Counted from the stretch's first letter, positions 1 through 9,126 are shown. The stretch: 64,000 bases of DNA from Acidimicrobiaceae bacterium (GCA_030837965.1 JAUTXP010000004.1:59488-123487); one strand, 5' to 3'. Numbers and translations: made by a program. The notes: generated from the letters alone by a model not told the origin.

Positions 1-8
1 GCGGGCGC

Positions 9-2306
9 TTAGGCAGCAGGGGCATCAGTGGCCTCCTCTTGTCGGGGTGTGGCTTCCGCCATGCGGCGGTTCAGTTCGGGGGCGTAGGGATGGCGAAGCG
101 AGAGTCGGGAGACGAGCCCGATCATGCGGATGGACACCGGCTGGGCCTGGGTGATGCGCTTCTTCATGACCCGGGACAGCTCGGCCGCGTCCAAGACGTG
201 GTCCTCTTTGAGCTCTCGGCGCAGGTCCCCCCACACCACCCGGGTCACGAGCCACGCCAGCTCTCTGTGCTCCTCGTCGTCCACGACGAGGTCGAGGAAC
301 TCCAGCGGCGACGCCGACCGTCCTCGCAAGCCGAGGTCGGTGCAGACATCGCGGAACTCGGAATACGAATGGGCCACGCGCTCGCGCACGCCTTGGGTGG
401 CGATGCGCCGTCGGACGAGGTACCGGCGGTACGCCTTCCACCACGCGGGCCACAGGATGTAGAGGACGAACAGGACGAGCAGGACCGGAACGAGGAACAA
501 CAAGATGCGCGCCACCTGGGCGAACCACGGCGCCTTCGACGTCGTGCGCAGCGGGAAGAAGACCTGCACGGCGATGTCGGTGCTCTGCTGGACCTCTGGG
601 TGCTCCACCGTCGGGCCGTCGGGCTGGAGGGTGGTCTTGGCCGATGCGGGCGAGCCCAGTACCGGCAGCCACTTGTAGCCGGGGAAGTAGACCTCGAGCC
701 ACGACGAGCCGTTCTTGGGCCGGATCTCACGCTCGCCACTGGCCAGCTCGACGCCGCCGTCATAGCCGTAGCCGATCCGCGAGGGCACACCGGCCCACCG
801 GGCCAGCATGGCCTGGGCGGCCACGATCTCGAAGGGGCTGCCCTCTTTCGAACCGGTAAGCATGTCGACCACCCGCTCGGGCGACACGGCCTTGGGCACG
901 CCGGGCCCCGCGGCCACCGTGGTCTCCAAAAGGTGGCGGCGAAGGAAGTCCATACGGTCCCACTTGTTGGGCGGGGCCTGGGCCAGCAGGGACAGGATCT
1001 CGGGCGGCGCGGCCGGGATGGCCAGGGCGCGCTGCACCTCGGGCGGCAGCGGGCCGTCGGCCTTGCGCAGGTCGTCCTCGGTGGGCAGCGTCGGCGCGGC
1101 AACCGTGTAGCGCAGGCCGGCGCGGATCTGGCCTTGGGCCAACCGGATGTTGCCGGTCCGGCCGTCGTACGCCAGGCGAGGGCCGACCGCCTGGATGGCG
1201 CTCGTGTTGGGCAGGCCGGGCAGCACCGCCCCGCCCAGGTCGGCGATGACGAACTCGGCCGACACGTTCGGCTTCAGGTCCTTGTCCACCACGCCGGTCT
1301 TGGGCACGGGCTTGAGCCGCGACTCGGCGAACGCGGGCAGACGCCATTCGTTGTTGACGTAGACGTCCAGCATCCCGATCCGCCACGGGCCGGTGACCGA
1401 CGACGACACCGTGAACAGCGGGCGGTCCTTCACCTGAGAAAGGGGGACGGCCTTGGGGGTGACCGAGTCGCGGGTCGGGTCGATCCTGGGCTTCGGGAAC
1501 AGGATGTCCGTCTGGGCCAAGGCGTACAGGGCCACGACGATCAAGGCCAAGAGGGGAAGGGCGCGCGCCGTGCGCTTCAGCTCGTACTTCAGGCCGGGCG
1601 CCCGCTCGGCCCCTTCGATCAAGCCCTGCAAAGAGGCCAGCAGAGCCAGGCCGATGATGAACAGGACGGCGGAGATGATCCCCGAGGCCAGCTTCTGACT
1701 CTCGGGCACCGAGATGGCGCCGTAGGCGATGGCGGGGAGGGGAAGCAGAAGGCCGAGGGCAGGGCGGCGCAGCTCGATGCCCACCCATCCGGCTGCGAAC
1801 CCGATGCTGGCCATGACGAACCCGAGGACGAACCGCCACCCGGGCAGGAACTCGGCGGGCGGCCGCAGGACGCGTGAAGCGCCCTTGGCCTCGGAGATCA
1901 CCGAGCCGAGGTGGACGATGTTGTCCATGCCCGTCGGCAGCACCAGCAACAAGGCGGTGGCGACGATGCCGACGACGATGGTGATGTTGACCCAAAGTGC
2001 GCTCTTGCGCCGCGAGGCCTGGGCCGCGGTGGCGATGCCGCAGACCGCGGCCAGCACGGGCGCGACCTTGCCCACCGCGCCTTCGAACAGCCCGCTCAAC
2101 ATCACCGCCGCGGCGATGGAGGTGGTCGAGACCACCAAGCCTGTGCGCAGCGGCGGAAGCGGGGGCTCGACCAGACCGCTGTCGGCCGAAGCGGCGACGG
2201 CCTCGTCGCCCGCGGCGTCGATGTCGCGCTCGATGTCCCCGACCTCGTCGAGGTGCTCGACAATGCGCTCTTCGAGCGTCTCCAGGTTCTCGTCGAGGAG
2301 GGTCAC
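9..2306 (-). CDS. Membrane protein with transglutaminase-like domain (TgpA/DUF3488 type), catalytic triad apparently lost
   Basis: This 765-residue protein has an N-terminal half with about six or seven hydrophobic membrane segments (roughly residues 55-270). A large extracytoplasmic part holds a transglutaminase-like fold (about 420-570), followed by another membrane segment (about 600-625) and a cytoplasmic tail. It belongs with the MoxR and DUF58 genes upstream, a common bacterial trio thought to act in envelope or periplasmic protein processing. The start is a GTG whose first bases overlap the DUF58 stop (GTGA). The usual transglutaminase Cys, His and Asp positions seem replaced: SPFEIVAAQ lies where a Cys is expected, SSWLEVYFPG where HAW is usual, and WLPVLGSP where WxPxDPT is usual. 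I infer a non-catalytic homologue. The family call is firm; the loss of activity is my reading of an unaided alignment. Confidence 0.85.
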   Translation of the reverse strand: MTLLDENLETLEERIVEHLDEVGDIERDIDAAGDEAVAASADSGLVEPPLPPLRTGLVVSTTSIAAAVMLSGLFEGAVGKVAPVLAAVCGIATAAQASRRKSALWVNITIVVGIVATALLLVLPTGMDNIVHLGSVISEAKGASRVLRPPAEFLPGWRFVLGFVMASIGFAAGWVGIELRRPALGLLLPLPAIAYGAISVPESQKLASGIISAVLFIIGLALLASLQGLIEGAERAPGLKYELKRTARALPLLALIVVALYALAQTDILFPKPRIDPTRDSVTPKAVPLSQVKDRPLFTVSSSVTGPWRIGMLDVYVNNEWRLPAFAESRLKPVPKTGVVDKDLKPNVSAEFVIADLGGAVLPGLPNTSAIQAVGPRLAYDGRTGNIRLAQGQIRAGLRYTVAAPTLPTEDDLRKADGPLPPEVQRALAIPAAPPEILSLLAQAPPNKWDRMDFLRRHLLETTVAAGPGVPKAVSPERVVDMLTGSKEGSPFEIVAAQAMLARWAGVPSRIGYGYDGGVELASGEREIRPKNGSSWLEVYFPGYKWLPVLGSPASAKTTLQPDGPTVEHPEVQQSTDIAVQVFFPLRTTSKAPWFAQVARILLFLVPVLLVLFVLYILWPAWWKAYRRYLVRRRIATQGVRERVAHSYSEFRDVCTDLGLRGRSASPLEFLDLVVDDEEHRELAWLVTRVVWGDLRRELKEDHVLDAAELSRVMKKRITQAQPVSIRMIGLVSRLSLRHPYAPELNRRMAEATPRQEEATDAPAA

Positions 2307-3598
2307 GTGCTCACCCCTGCGCCGACGCCCGAGCGCGAGAGTGCGGCGCCGATGTCGTCATGGGGGCCGACACCGATGACCTGGCAGCCCAACGAGGCGG
2401 CCCGGCCCATGGTCTCCGAGTCCTCTTCGTCCCACAGCAGGGCGACGACCGCGATCGACACGCCCGAGTTCAACAACAGCTTCAACTGGCCCGCGTCGGT
2501 TGACGTGAGGCGGGGCGTGATGAGGACGTAGTGGGTGTCGCGCTGGGGGTTGGCCTGAAGCCGGCGCAATACCTGGGTCAACGGGTCCCGGCCCATGTCG
2601 ACGCGCGCCAGCGCGTCGAGCATGAGGAGCGTCTTCTCGGGCCCGCGCATGGCCCGGGTCAGCGCACCGCCGTTGGTCTCGCACTGGACCTCGTAGCCAT
2701 CGCCCAGATGGGCCACTCCCAACGACGCCGCCACTCGCACCGCGGCCTCGAAGGACTCGGAGTACTCGCCGTCGCGGCTGTGGTGACCCCTGTCGGTGTC
2801 GAGGATCATGAGGATGCGGTCGGTGATGCCCTGCTCCGCCTCCCAGATCATCAAGGTGCCGGTGCGGGCCGTGGCCCGCCACACGATGCGCCGGATGTTG
2901 TCGCCGGGCCGGAACTCGCGCATGCCGTACAGCTCCATGCCTGACGGCCAGGGCTTCGACACCGGTGGGCGCATGGGCGGGTCTTCATACTGACGGGTCA
3001 AGGGCCGCCCGCTCACTCGCTCCACGGTCGGGTGCACGAGCAGCTCGAACGGCTCGCAGACCAGCGTCTCGCGTTGGGCTAGCCCGATGGGGTCGCTGGC
3101 CACGGCCACAAGCGGGCCGATCTGATAGGCGCCGCGCCGCGAGCACTGCAACGAATACTCGTGGGTGACAGTGGTGTCGCGCGACACCCCGCTCACCGGC
3201 ACCCGCACGGGCGTCCCCAAGGCCTCGGGCAGGCGCTCGTCGAGGATGAAGTTGCCCACCCGGCGCTCGGCCGTGAGGGACACCACCACCTCCAGGCGGT
3301 CGCCCGCCTGCACCCGCGGGAACAGACCGGTCCGGTCGCCGGTGATGCGCAGCTTGCGGGGGGCGAGGAAGAACGCACACACCACGACCAGCACGGTCCC
3401 GTAGCTGAAGATGTAGAGGGCGGTTCCCGCCACCACGTAGGCGATCACCCACGGCACCACCGCTCCGGCCAGCGCGGTGCGGCCCGCGCGGGTCAGCCCC
3501 GACTTGCGGACAGCGGTTTCGGCGACACGCCGAAGGGCAGGGAACGCGAGTGCGTCCCGAACCTTGTCCAGCGTGAGCAGAAGGCCGCGGCGGTCCAT
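2303..3598 (-). CDS. DUF58 domain protein
   Basis: The product is 431 residues. A hydrophobic hairpin at about residues 30-70 is followed by a beta-rich region and the DUF58 signature around YGMREFRPGDNIRRIVW, about residue 215. The C-terminal part (about 230-400) resembles a von Willebrand A-like fold, with ILMILDTDRG as a possible first strand. DUF58 proteins usually pair with a MoxR ATPase and a transglutaminase-like membrane protein, as here. I chose the ATG at 3598, eight bases after the MoxR stop. An in-frame extension further upstream only reads through the MoxR gene in another frame. The stop overlaps the next GTG by four bases, so translation is probably coupled. The molecular role of the family is not well established. 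Confidence 0.88.
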   Translation of the reverse strand: MDRRGLLLTLDKVRDALAFPALRRVAETAVRKSGLTRAGRTALAGAVVPWVIAYVVAGTALYIFSYGTVLVVVCAFFLAPRKLRITGDRTGLFPRVQAGDRLEVVVSLTAERRVGNFILDERLPEALGTPVRVPVSGVSRDTTVTHEYSLQCSRRGAYQIGPLVAVASDPIGLAQRETLVCEPFELLVHPTVERVSGRPLTRQYEDPPMRPPVSKPWPSGMELYGMREFRPGDNIRRIVWRATARTGTLMIWEAEQGITDRILMILDTDRGHHSRDGEYSESFEAAVRVAASLGVAHLGDGYEVQCETNGGALTRAMRGPEKTLLMLDALARVDMGRDPLTQVLRRLQANPQRDTHYVLITPRLTSTDAGQLKLLLNSGVSIAVVALLWDEEDSETMGRAASLGCQVIGVGPHDDIGAALSRSGVGAGVST

Positions 3599-3606
3599 GG
3601 CGACAG

Positions 3607-4641
3607 TTACGAGAAGTCGGCGGTGTGCTTGGACTTCATGGGCGCCTTCACGGCCGTGGTGATGCGCTCGAGGCCGGCCGCCACCGTCTCGCCCCGAAGG
3701 ACGAAGTCGGGGTTCATCAGGACTCGGTGGGCGAGCACCGGCCCGAGCACGGCCCGCACGTCGTCCGGATAGACGTCGACCCGGCCGTCGGACGCGGCCA
3801 GCACCCTGGCCGACTTGAGCAGGGCGATGGATGCACGAGGGCTGGCGCCCAAGGCGAACGCAGGCTCCTTGCGGGTGGCCCCGACGAGGGCGACGATGTA
3901 CTCGCACACCTCGGGCGGCGCCACGACCTTGGTGGCCCCGTACCTGATCATGTCGGTGACGGTCGCCGTGTCGACCACCGGCCCCAGGTCCTCGATGGCC
4001 AAGGCCACCGAGTTGGCCAGCATGACCTCGACTTCGGCCTCGGCCGACATGTAGCCCATCGAGAGCTTGAAGAGGAAGCGGTCGAGCTGGGCCTCCGGCA
4101 GCGGGAACGTGCCCGCCTGTTCCACCGGGTTCTGGGTGGCCAGCACCAGGAAGGGACGGGGAAGGTCGCGGGTCACCCCGTCGGCCGACACCCGGCGCTC
4201 GGCCATGGCCTCGAGGAGGGCCGACTGCGTCTTGGGCGTGGCCCGGTTGATCTCGTCGGCCAGGAGCACGTTGGTGAACACCGGCCCGGGCATGAAGACG
4301 AAGGACTGCTCCTTCTGGTCGAAGATCGACGACCCGGTGATGTCGCCGGGGAGCATGTCCGGGGTGCACTGCACGCGGGCCGTCTCTGCGTCGATCGACT
4401 GGGCCAAGGCCCGGGCCAGCATCGACTTGCCCGTGCCGGGCACGTCCTCGAACAGCACGTGCCCTTCGGAGAGCACGGCGACCAACGACAGGGTGACCAC
4501 GTCGGTCTTGCCTCGCACGACGGTCTCCACGTTGGCGCGGATCTGGTCGAAGACGCGCTTGAACTCCGTCGCGTCGATGCCCGAGGCGGCCGCGGCGCGA
4601 GCCGAGCGACGTCGGGTGGAGCGTCCGTTCATGGTCTGCAT
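3607..4641 (-). CDS. MoxR-family AAA+ ATPase
   Basis: This is a AAA+ ATPase of the MoxR class, a chaperone-like enzyme that acts on partner proteins encoded beside it. Visible motifs are Walker A (DVPGTGKS, near residue 75), Walker B (LLADEINRA, near 137) and sensor-1 (LATQNP, near 183). The C-terminal lid follows. The reading frame opens at a GTG at 4671, with ATGs at 4662, 4641 and 4632. I prefer 4641 because a GGAGG lies about 12 bases upstream; spacing is long, so the start is uncertain. It is the first gene of a three-gene operon with DUF58 and the transglutaminase-like protein. Length of about 345 residues is normal for the family. Confidence 0.9.
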   Translation of the reverse strand: MQTMNGRSTRRRSARAAAASGIDATEFKRVFDQIRANVETVVRGKTDVVTLSLVAVLSEGHVLFEDVPGTGKSMLARALAQSIDAETARVQCTPDMLPGDITGSSIFDQKEQSFVFMPGPVFTNVLLADEINRATPKTQSALLEAMAERRVSADGVTRDLPRPFLVLATQNPVEQAGTFPLPEAQLDRFLFKLSMGYMSAEAEVEVMLANSVALAIEDLGPVVDTATVTDMIRYGATKVVAPPEVCEYIVALVGATRKEPAFALGASPRASIALLKSARVLAASDGRVDVYPDDVRAVLGPVLAHRVLMNPDFVLRGETVAAGLERITTAVKAPMKSKHTADFS

Positions 4642-4699
4642 CTGTCCCTGCTTCCTCCGCATCGGGCGCACGCACCCGAGTTCGTTTTGTGGATAGGGC

Positions 4700-5452
4700 T
4701 CACCGTCGGTCGTCGCCGTGCTTGGTCGCAGGAACGACGTTGGCGGAGAGGATCACGTCGCTCGACAAGAGCGCGTCGAGCACGAGGCGCCGTGCGGTGG
4801 CGACCTGGGTGCGGGCGATCTCCCGCGCCCGGTCGGGATCGCCCCGCATGACCGCGTCGAGCACCTCGTGGTGTTCGTGGACCACTTCGTCGGCCCGCGA
4901 TGAAAGCGTGACGCCGAGGTGGAACAATCGCTGAAGTTGATTGAAGACCCGCTCCAGCACGTCGGCCAGCGCGCCGTTGCCGCCAGCCCGGGCCAACCCG
5001 ATGTGGAAGGCGGTGTTGGCCTTCAAGAAGTGACGGACGCTCTCTCTGTCCGCGGGCCGGTAGGTGGTCGAGCGCAGCGACTCCAGCTCGCGCAACAGGT
5101 CGATGTCGATGGGCTTGCTGGCCGCAGCCGCGACCGCATCGGCCTCGAGCAGGCAGCGCAGGTCGAAAAGGTCGCGGGCCATCTTCAAGGTGACCGGGGC
5201 GACCCGATAGCCGCTGCGGGGGACCACGTGGACCAGGCCCTCGCCGTTGAGGCGGGCCAGCGCTTCACGAGCAGGCGTCTTCGACAGACCGAGCCGGGAT
5301 GCGATGTCGGCCTCGGTGAACAGCGCGCCGGGCGCCAGGTCCAACTCGATGATCTGGCGCTTGATCTCCTCGTACGCCTCGGTGGCGCGAGTGGGCAGGA
5401 ACTCGATCCGCCCGTTGGAGGACGGCGCTCCGACCGGGCGCACAACGGTCAT
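4700..5452 (-). CDS. GntR-family transcriptional regulator, FCD (FadR-type) domain
   Basis: This 250-residue regulator has an N-terminal winged helix (about 30-95, with SRLGLSKTPAREALARL as the recognition helix region) and a C-terminal helical FCD ligand-binding domain (about 105-235). FCD regulators usually respond to organic acids or similar metabolites. The normal FCD metal site has one Asp and three His. Here the first position reads NTAFH and I see no final His near the C-terminus, so metal binding may be altered. It is a close relative of the regulator ending at 6436: both finish with an LLSSD/MLSSD...LSAN segment. I chose the ATG at 5452; an in-frame extension to 5581 has low-complexity sequence and no ribosome site. 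The inducer is unknown. Confidence 0.88.
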   Translation of the reverse strand: MTVVRPVGAPSSNGRIEFLPTRATEAYEEIKRQIIELDLAPGALFTEADIASRLGLSKTPAREALARLNGEGLVHVVPRSGYRVAPVTLKMARDLFDLRCLLEADAVAAAASKPIDIDLLRELESLRSTTYRPADRESVRHFLKANTAFHIGLARAGGNGALADVLERVFNQLQRLFHLGVTLSSRADEVVHEHHEVLDAVMRGDPDRAREIARTQVATARRLVLDALLSSDVILSANVVPATKHGDDRR

Positions 5453-5632
5453 GCGTGGCCCTTCGGGACAGCATGCAGGTGTGCAGCGGCCACCTCTGTG
5501 CATGCCCCGTGATAGGTGACCACGCGCTTCCCCTTGCATCGTCACGTCCGGCGCCCCAGCGCCTACCGAACGCTTCACCATCGCGCACTTGAGATATCAC
5601 GTCAAGAGGTCGGTAACATCACAGCCGACAGC

Positions 5633-5677
5633 AGGATCAGCCTGCTGCACTGCAGAATCACACACCGGGCTGATCCT
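5633..5677. promoter_or_regulatory. 10-bp inverted repeat between divergent genes
   Basis: Perfect 10-bp arms AGGATCAGCC (5633-5642) and GGCTGATCCT (5668-5677) are separated by 25 bases. The spacer holds a small palindrome CTGCA-C-TGCAG (5645-5655). The site lies between the - strand GntR gene start (5452) and the + strand lipoprotein start (5725). It could be an operator for the GntR regulator or a leader hairpin of the lipoprotein mRNA. The function is inference. Confidence 0.4.
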
Positions 5678-5724
5678 CACGATGCGTCGCGAAGACACCC
5701 GAAATGTCTATGAGGTCGGGTGAG

Positions 5725-6303
5725 ATGACAGTTCTGACATGTCACACTCCACAGTCGCATCGCCCCTCGGCTCGCTCGGGAAGCGTGCGCCGCAAGGGCA
5801 GTGTGGCCGCACTTGTGCTGCTTGCCTTGTTCGCCGCCGGGTGCTCGGACTCCTCGAAAGTGGGCAGCGACTTGAAGGTGAACGGGTCCAGTACCACCGC
5901 CGCGTGTCGGCTCGGAGAGTGCACCACGACGACGCCTCCCACGGCGGCGCCGATCACGACGACGACGGTCAAGGCCACGGCCACGACGCGAGCACCGGCC
6001 ACCACGCGGCCGGCGCAGGTCACGACCACGTCGGCTCCACAGCAGATCTACAGCGTCAAGATCTATCCCGACGCGGCAGGCCACCAGTTCCAGCCCCGCG
6101 TGGCCAACGTCCGGCTGGGGACGATGGTGCGCTGGACCAACACCGACTCCGTCCCCCGCTCGGTGGAGGCCGACAACGGCGAGTTCACCTCACCGCCGCT
6201 GGCGCCTGGGGCCACCTTCGACTACACGCCCAAAGCGGCGGGGTCGATCAACTACCACGACGGCACCCGCCAGTACGCGGTCGGCACCCTCGACGTCGGC
6301 TGA
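5725..6303 (+). CDS. Lipoprotein with a degenerate cupredoxin-like domain
   Basis: The protein begins with a basic stretch and a lipoprotein signal ending LLALFAAGC, so it is probably anchored to the outer face of the membrane. A Thr/Ala/Pro-rich linker (about 45-105) leads to a C-terminal domain of about 85 residues shaped like a plastocyanin/cupredoxin. In copper-binding members a His follows the NxDxxxH turn, and a Cys/His/Met set lies near the end. Here the turn reads NTDSVPRSV and the end reads INYHDGTRQ, with no Cys or Met, so a type-1 copper site is unlikely. I chose the ATG at 5725, preceded by GAGG at nine bases; ATGs at 5704 and 5710 are alternatives. The role is unknown. Confidence 0.75.
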   Translation: MTVLTCHTPQSHRPSARSGSVRRKGSVAALVLLALFAAGCSDSSKVGSDLKVNGSSTTAACRLGECTTTTPPTAAPITTTTVKATATTRAPATTRPAQVTTTSAPQQIYSVKIYPDAAGHQFQPRVANVRLGTMVRWTNTDSVPRSVEADNGEFTSPPLAPGATFDYTPKAAGSINYHDGTRQYAVGTLDVG

Positions 6304-6415
6304 CCTGGCGTCGGCTGACCTGACGTTGGCCTCACTGACGCGCGGCCGTCCAGCTTCTTGCCGGAGACCCCGGCGCCTGCCCTTTCTTGTCAGCCTCAGT
6401 TCGACTTCGAGGCGA

Positions 6416-6445
6416 GGGGACCTGACGAGAAGGGCCTAGGTCCCC
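6416..6445. terminator. Possible bidirectional terminator hairpin
   Basis: Arms GGGGACCT (6416-6423) and AGGTCCCC (6438-6445) flank a 14-base loop. The hairpin spans the end of the - strand GntR gene and lies downstream of the + strand lipoprotein, so it sits at a convergent junction. There is no clear T tract. Confidence 0.4.
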
Positions 6446-7131
6446 GTGGCCACGATGTTGGCCGACAAGACCGAGTCGCTCGACAGCATGGCGTTGAGCA
6501 CCATGAGCTGACTCGACCCGGTCTGGGCTGTGGCCGCCCGCCGCGCCGCATCAGGGTCGCCCGACTTCACCGCGGCCAACAGCTCCTGGTGCTCGTGCAC
6601 CATCTCGTTGCTCCGCGAGTTCAGGGCCAGTCCGAGATGGAAGAGGCGTTCGAGCTGTTCGAGCACCTGCTGCAACATCGTCGCCAGCGCGTCGTTGCCG
6701 CCGATGGTGGCCACGGTGACGTGGAACTTGGTGTTGGCCTCGAGGAAGCGGCTGATGCTCGACTGGTCGTCCGGGTCGTAGCTCGCCTGGCACAGCTTCT
6801 CGAGCTCGAGCAGCGTGTCGAGGTCGCCACCGCGCTCCGCGGCGATGGCCGCGGCCTCGCCTTCGAGCAGGGCGCGTAGCTGGAACAGGTCGTGCGCGCC
6901 CTTCACGGTCACGGGCGTGACCCGATAGCCGGAGCGGGCCACGGCCTCGACCAGGCGCTCCTGGCGGAGTCGAGCCAGGGCCTCGCGCACGGGCGTCTTC
7001 GAAAACCCCAGCTCCATGGCCAGCTCGCCCTCGCTGAACGACGCGCCGGGCGGCAGTGTCAGGTCGATGATCCGCCGCTTGACCGCGGTGTAGGCCTCGT
7101 ACGTGCGCGTGGGCAGGTGTTCGGGCGGCAC
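6436..7131 (-). CDS. GntR-family transcriptional regulator, FCD domain (paralogue of the 4700-5452 gene)
   Basis: This 231-residue protein has a winged-helix N-terminus (about 8-75, with MELGFSKTPVREALARL) and an FCD domain (about 85-220). The domain order and many positions match the neighbouring regulator at 4700-5452, including an Asn where the first metal-binding Asp is common (ANTKFH) and a similar C-terminal LSSD...LSAN stretch. The two probably arose by duplication or bind related ligands. The start at 7131 gives the expected spacing to the DNA-binding domain. About 290 bases separate it from the binding-protein gene upstream on the same strand; I see no other gene there. The ligand cannot be told from sequence. 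Confidence 0.88.
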   Translation of the reverse strand: MPPEHLPTRTYEAYTAVKRRIIDLTLPPGASFSEGELAMELGFSKTPVREALARLRQERLVEAVARSGYRVTPVTVKGAHDLFQLRALLEGEAAAIAAERGGDLDTLLELEKLCQASYDPDDQSSISRFLEANTKFHVTVATIGGNDALATMLQQVLEQLERLFHLGLALNSRSNEMVHEHQELLAAVKSGDPDAARRAATAQTGSSQLMVLNAMLSSDSVLSANIVATGT

Positions 7132-7425
7132 TGCTACCGGGCCTCCCCGGCACGCGCCGCACCCGCAGGAGCACCTGCACCCGCCAACGGGCGCGACTGT
7201 CTCACCAGCATTCCTTCAGCTCCCCAGCGTCCCGGCATCAAAGCCTTTCCTCCCCTGCATCAAGCGGGCGACCGCCGCGACCGCGTGCCGGTTGACGCCT
7301 GCGATAGTAACCGACCCGCTTCCGGGCCCCGCGACCTTGGCATGGGCCTTGGCGTGGCGCCGGCGTGGCCCGCCGGCGGTGGCGAGAAGGCCAAGCGTGG
7401 CCCGGCGCGCAGGTGCGGCAGGGTG

Positions 7426-9126
7426 CTACTGCTCCCCTTGGCAGACCTGTTCAGGGACATGCTGCTGGATCTCGGCGTCGCCCCGCTGCCAGTCGTTCCA
7501 GTCGCCGGCCTGGAAGCGCTTGCCCTCCTGCATCAGACGCCAACAGCCCGGCGCCGCGTTCTCTCCGGGCGGGTCGCCGGTCGAGTCCCACCACGTGAGC
7601 GCGTAGTCCTTGATGAAGGAGTGGTCGCCTGGTCCGAAGTAGGCGGTGGGCACGAACGGGTCGCCCGTCGAGTGGGCGGGCAGAGCCCGCAAGCCCTTGT
7701 CGAAGTTGACCGGGGTCAGCTTGGGCCCAGCGGCCTGGATGCCGGTGAAGAGCAGGAGCAGCTTGTTGTAGATCCCGATGTCGATGGAGTTGGGCAGACA
7801 GTCGGGGCACACCTGGCGCAACGCCACCTTCTCGGGCTGCTCGTTGAACGAGCCCCGCCGTCGGTCCATCATCAGGCCCATGGCCGAGCTCAGGACGCCG
7901 CCGTAGGCCCGGGCCACATCGTTGCGGCCCATGAACTCGTCGTCCAGCATCACGTACTCAGGCCGCCAGTTGCCGGCCTCGGCGGGCACGCCGCTCCTGA
8001 TCCAGAGCACGGTTGTGACCCCGAGGGCCCGGAGTCTGGCCATGTCGTCAGCCGTGGGAGCGCGGCCCACGGCCCCGATCTCGATGTCGCCCGCCTTGTC
8101 ACCGCAGCGGTCGGCCACGCCCTTGCGGATCTGGTCCGCGCCCACGTTGGAGGAATCCGAGACCCTGGCGTACACCAGACCGAACTTGCGGGTCTTGGCT
8201 CGGTCCGAAGGCTCGCCATAGGAGCCGGGCCTGCCCGCCAGCACGTTGCACACGATCCCCGACACGCTTTGCGATGCGTTCTCGATGTCGGGGTCGAAGC
8301 TGACGACATACGGCGCATTGGCGTTGGAGAAGGCCCGGGTGGGCGACAGGATCTGGCTCATGATGTGGAGGCGGGAGGCCTCCTCGGACAGGGCCTGCGA
8401 GGTGAAGTCGTCGTAGAAGCCGGTGATGTAGAAGGGGTGGGCTTGGTCGTGCAGGTTCTGGACCACCGTCTTGGTGACGGGGCCGTTGTCAGTGCACTTG
8501 CCTGCTTTTTCACCCTTGCCGTTGGTCGTGACGTAGGCGCGGACCGTGCGGCCGTAGGTCTGGAAGCGGTCGTTGAAGTAGTGCAGGTACTCGGGCCAGT
8601 GCCAGCCGGACCAGGCCTGCGTGTTGACGTCCACGAGGGAGAAGGTCCCGTCCTCGTTGCAGCCGCCGTAGACGATGACCTTGACCTCGTCCCTGGACAC
8701 GCCGTCCCAGGTGGCGCCGAAGTTGTCGCCCTTGAAGAAGGCCACGCACGACGGCGACAGCGGGTCTTCGGTCTGGCGGGTCGAGCCGGACTTGCCCACG
8801 CACTTCTTCTGGACCGGGTTGCCGCCCGTGTTGGGCGGCGGGGGCGGGGGCGGGGGGTTCGGAGGGGTGCCGCCGCCTCCGCCGTTGCCGCCTGATCCCA
8901 GCCCGGAGCCAAGCCCGTTGGTGGACGTGGCGTCCAGCGACGAGATGTCGCCGTTCGACATGTCGCTGTGGCCCGGCACAGGCGCGATCTCGGCCGTGAC
9001 CGAGGGGCCCGACAGCGGGACCCGCAACGACGACGGCAGCAAGGTGGCCAATATGGCGGCCACGATCAAGAACCCAAGCGCGGGGTAGCGGCGCATGCGT
9101 CCGGCCGAGCCAGATATCGCGGTCAT
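7426..9126 (-). CDS. Secreted/anchored protein resembling a periplasmic solute-binding (type 1, ABC branched-chain) protein
   Basis: The 566-residue product starts with one hydrophobic segment (about residues 12-35), either an uncleaved anchor or a signal peptide. A Gly/Asn-rich and poly-Pro linker follows (about 65-105). The rest looks like a two-lobed type-1 periplasmic binding fold: alternating stretches such as VKVIVYGGC, APYVVSFD, FGLVYARVSDSSN and VTTVLWIRSG resemble the strand/turn pattern of ABC-type amino-acid receptors. Several Cys (for example CPDCLP) may form disulfides outside the cell. No permease or ATPase gene is adjacent, so a sensing or scavenging role is as likely as transport. 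An internal ATG (9096) is an alternative start. The fold call is moderate; the ligand is unknown. Confidence 0.65.
   Translation of the reverse strand: MTAISGSAGRMRRYPALGFLIVAAILATLLPSSLRVPLSGPSVTAEIAPVPGHSDMSNGDISSLDATSTNGLGSGLGSGGNGGGGGTPPNPPPPPPPPNTGGNPVQKKCVGKSGSTRQTEDPLSPSCVAFFKGDNFGATWDGVSRDEVKVIVYGGCNEDGTFSLVDVNTQAWSGWHWPEYLHYFNDRFQTYGRTVRAYVTTNGKGEKAGKCTDNGPVTKTVVQNLHDQAHPFYITGFYDDFTSQALSEEASRLHIMSQILSPTRAFSNANAPYVVSFDPDIENASQSVSGIVCNVLAGRPGSYGEPSDRAKTRKFGLVYARVSDSSNVGADQIRKGVADRCGDKAGDIEIGAVGRAPTADDMARLRALGVTTVLWIRSGVPAEAGNWRPEYVMLDDEFMGRNDVARAYGGVLSSAMGLMMDRRRGSFNEQPEKVALRQVCPDCLPNSIDIGIYNKLLLLFTGIQAAGPKLTPVNFDKGLRALPAHSTGDPFVPTAYFGPGDHSFIKDYALTWWDSTGDPPGENAAPGCWRLMQEGKRFQAGDWNDWQRGDAEIQQHVPEQVCQGEQ

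Noticed and set aside
39..1877. Long + strand open frame of about 610 codons opposite the transglutaminase-like gene
   Set aside because: It is a mirror of the GC-rich - strand gene. Its translation is low-complexity with many Gly, Arg and His and no domain pattern.
3599..4675. N-terminal extension of the DUF58 frame through the MoxR gene
   Set aside because: The extra part is an Arg/Pro/Gly-rich translation of the MoxR gene in another frame, while the DUF58 homology begins at the ATG at 3598.
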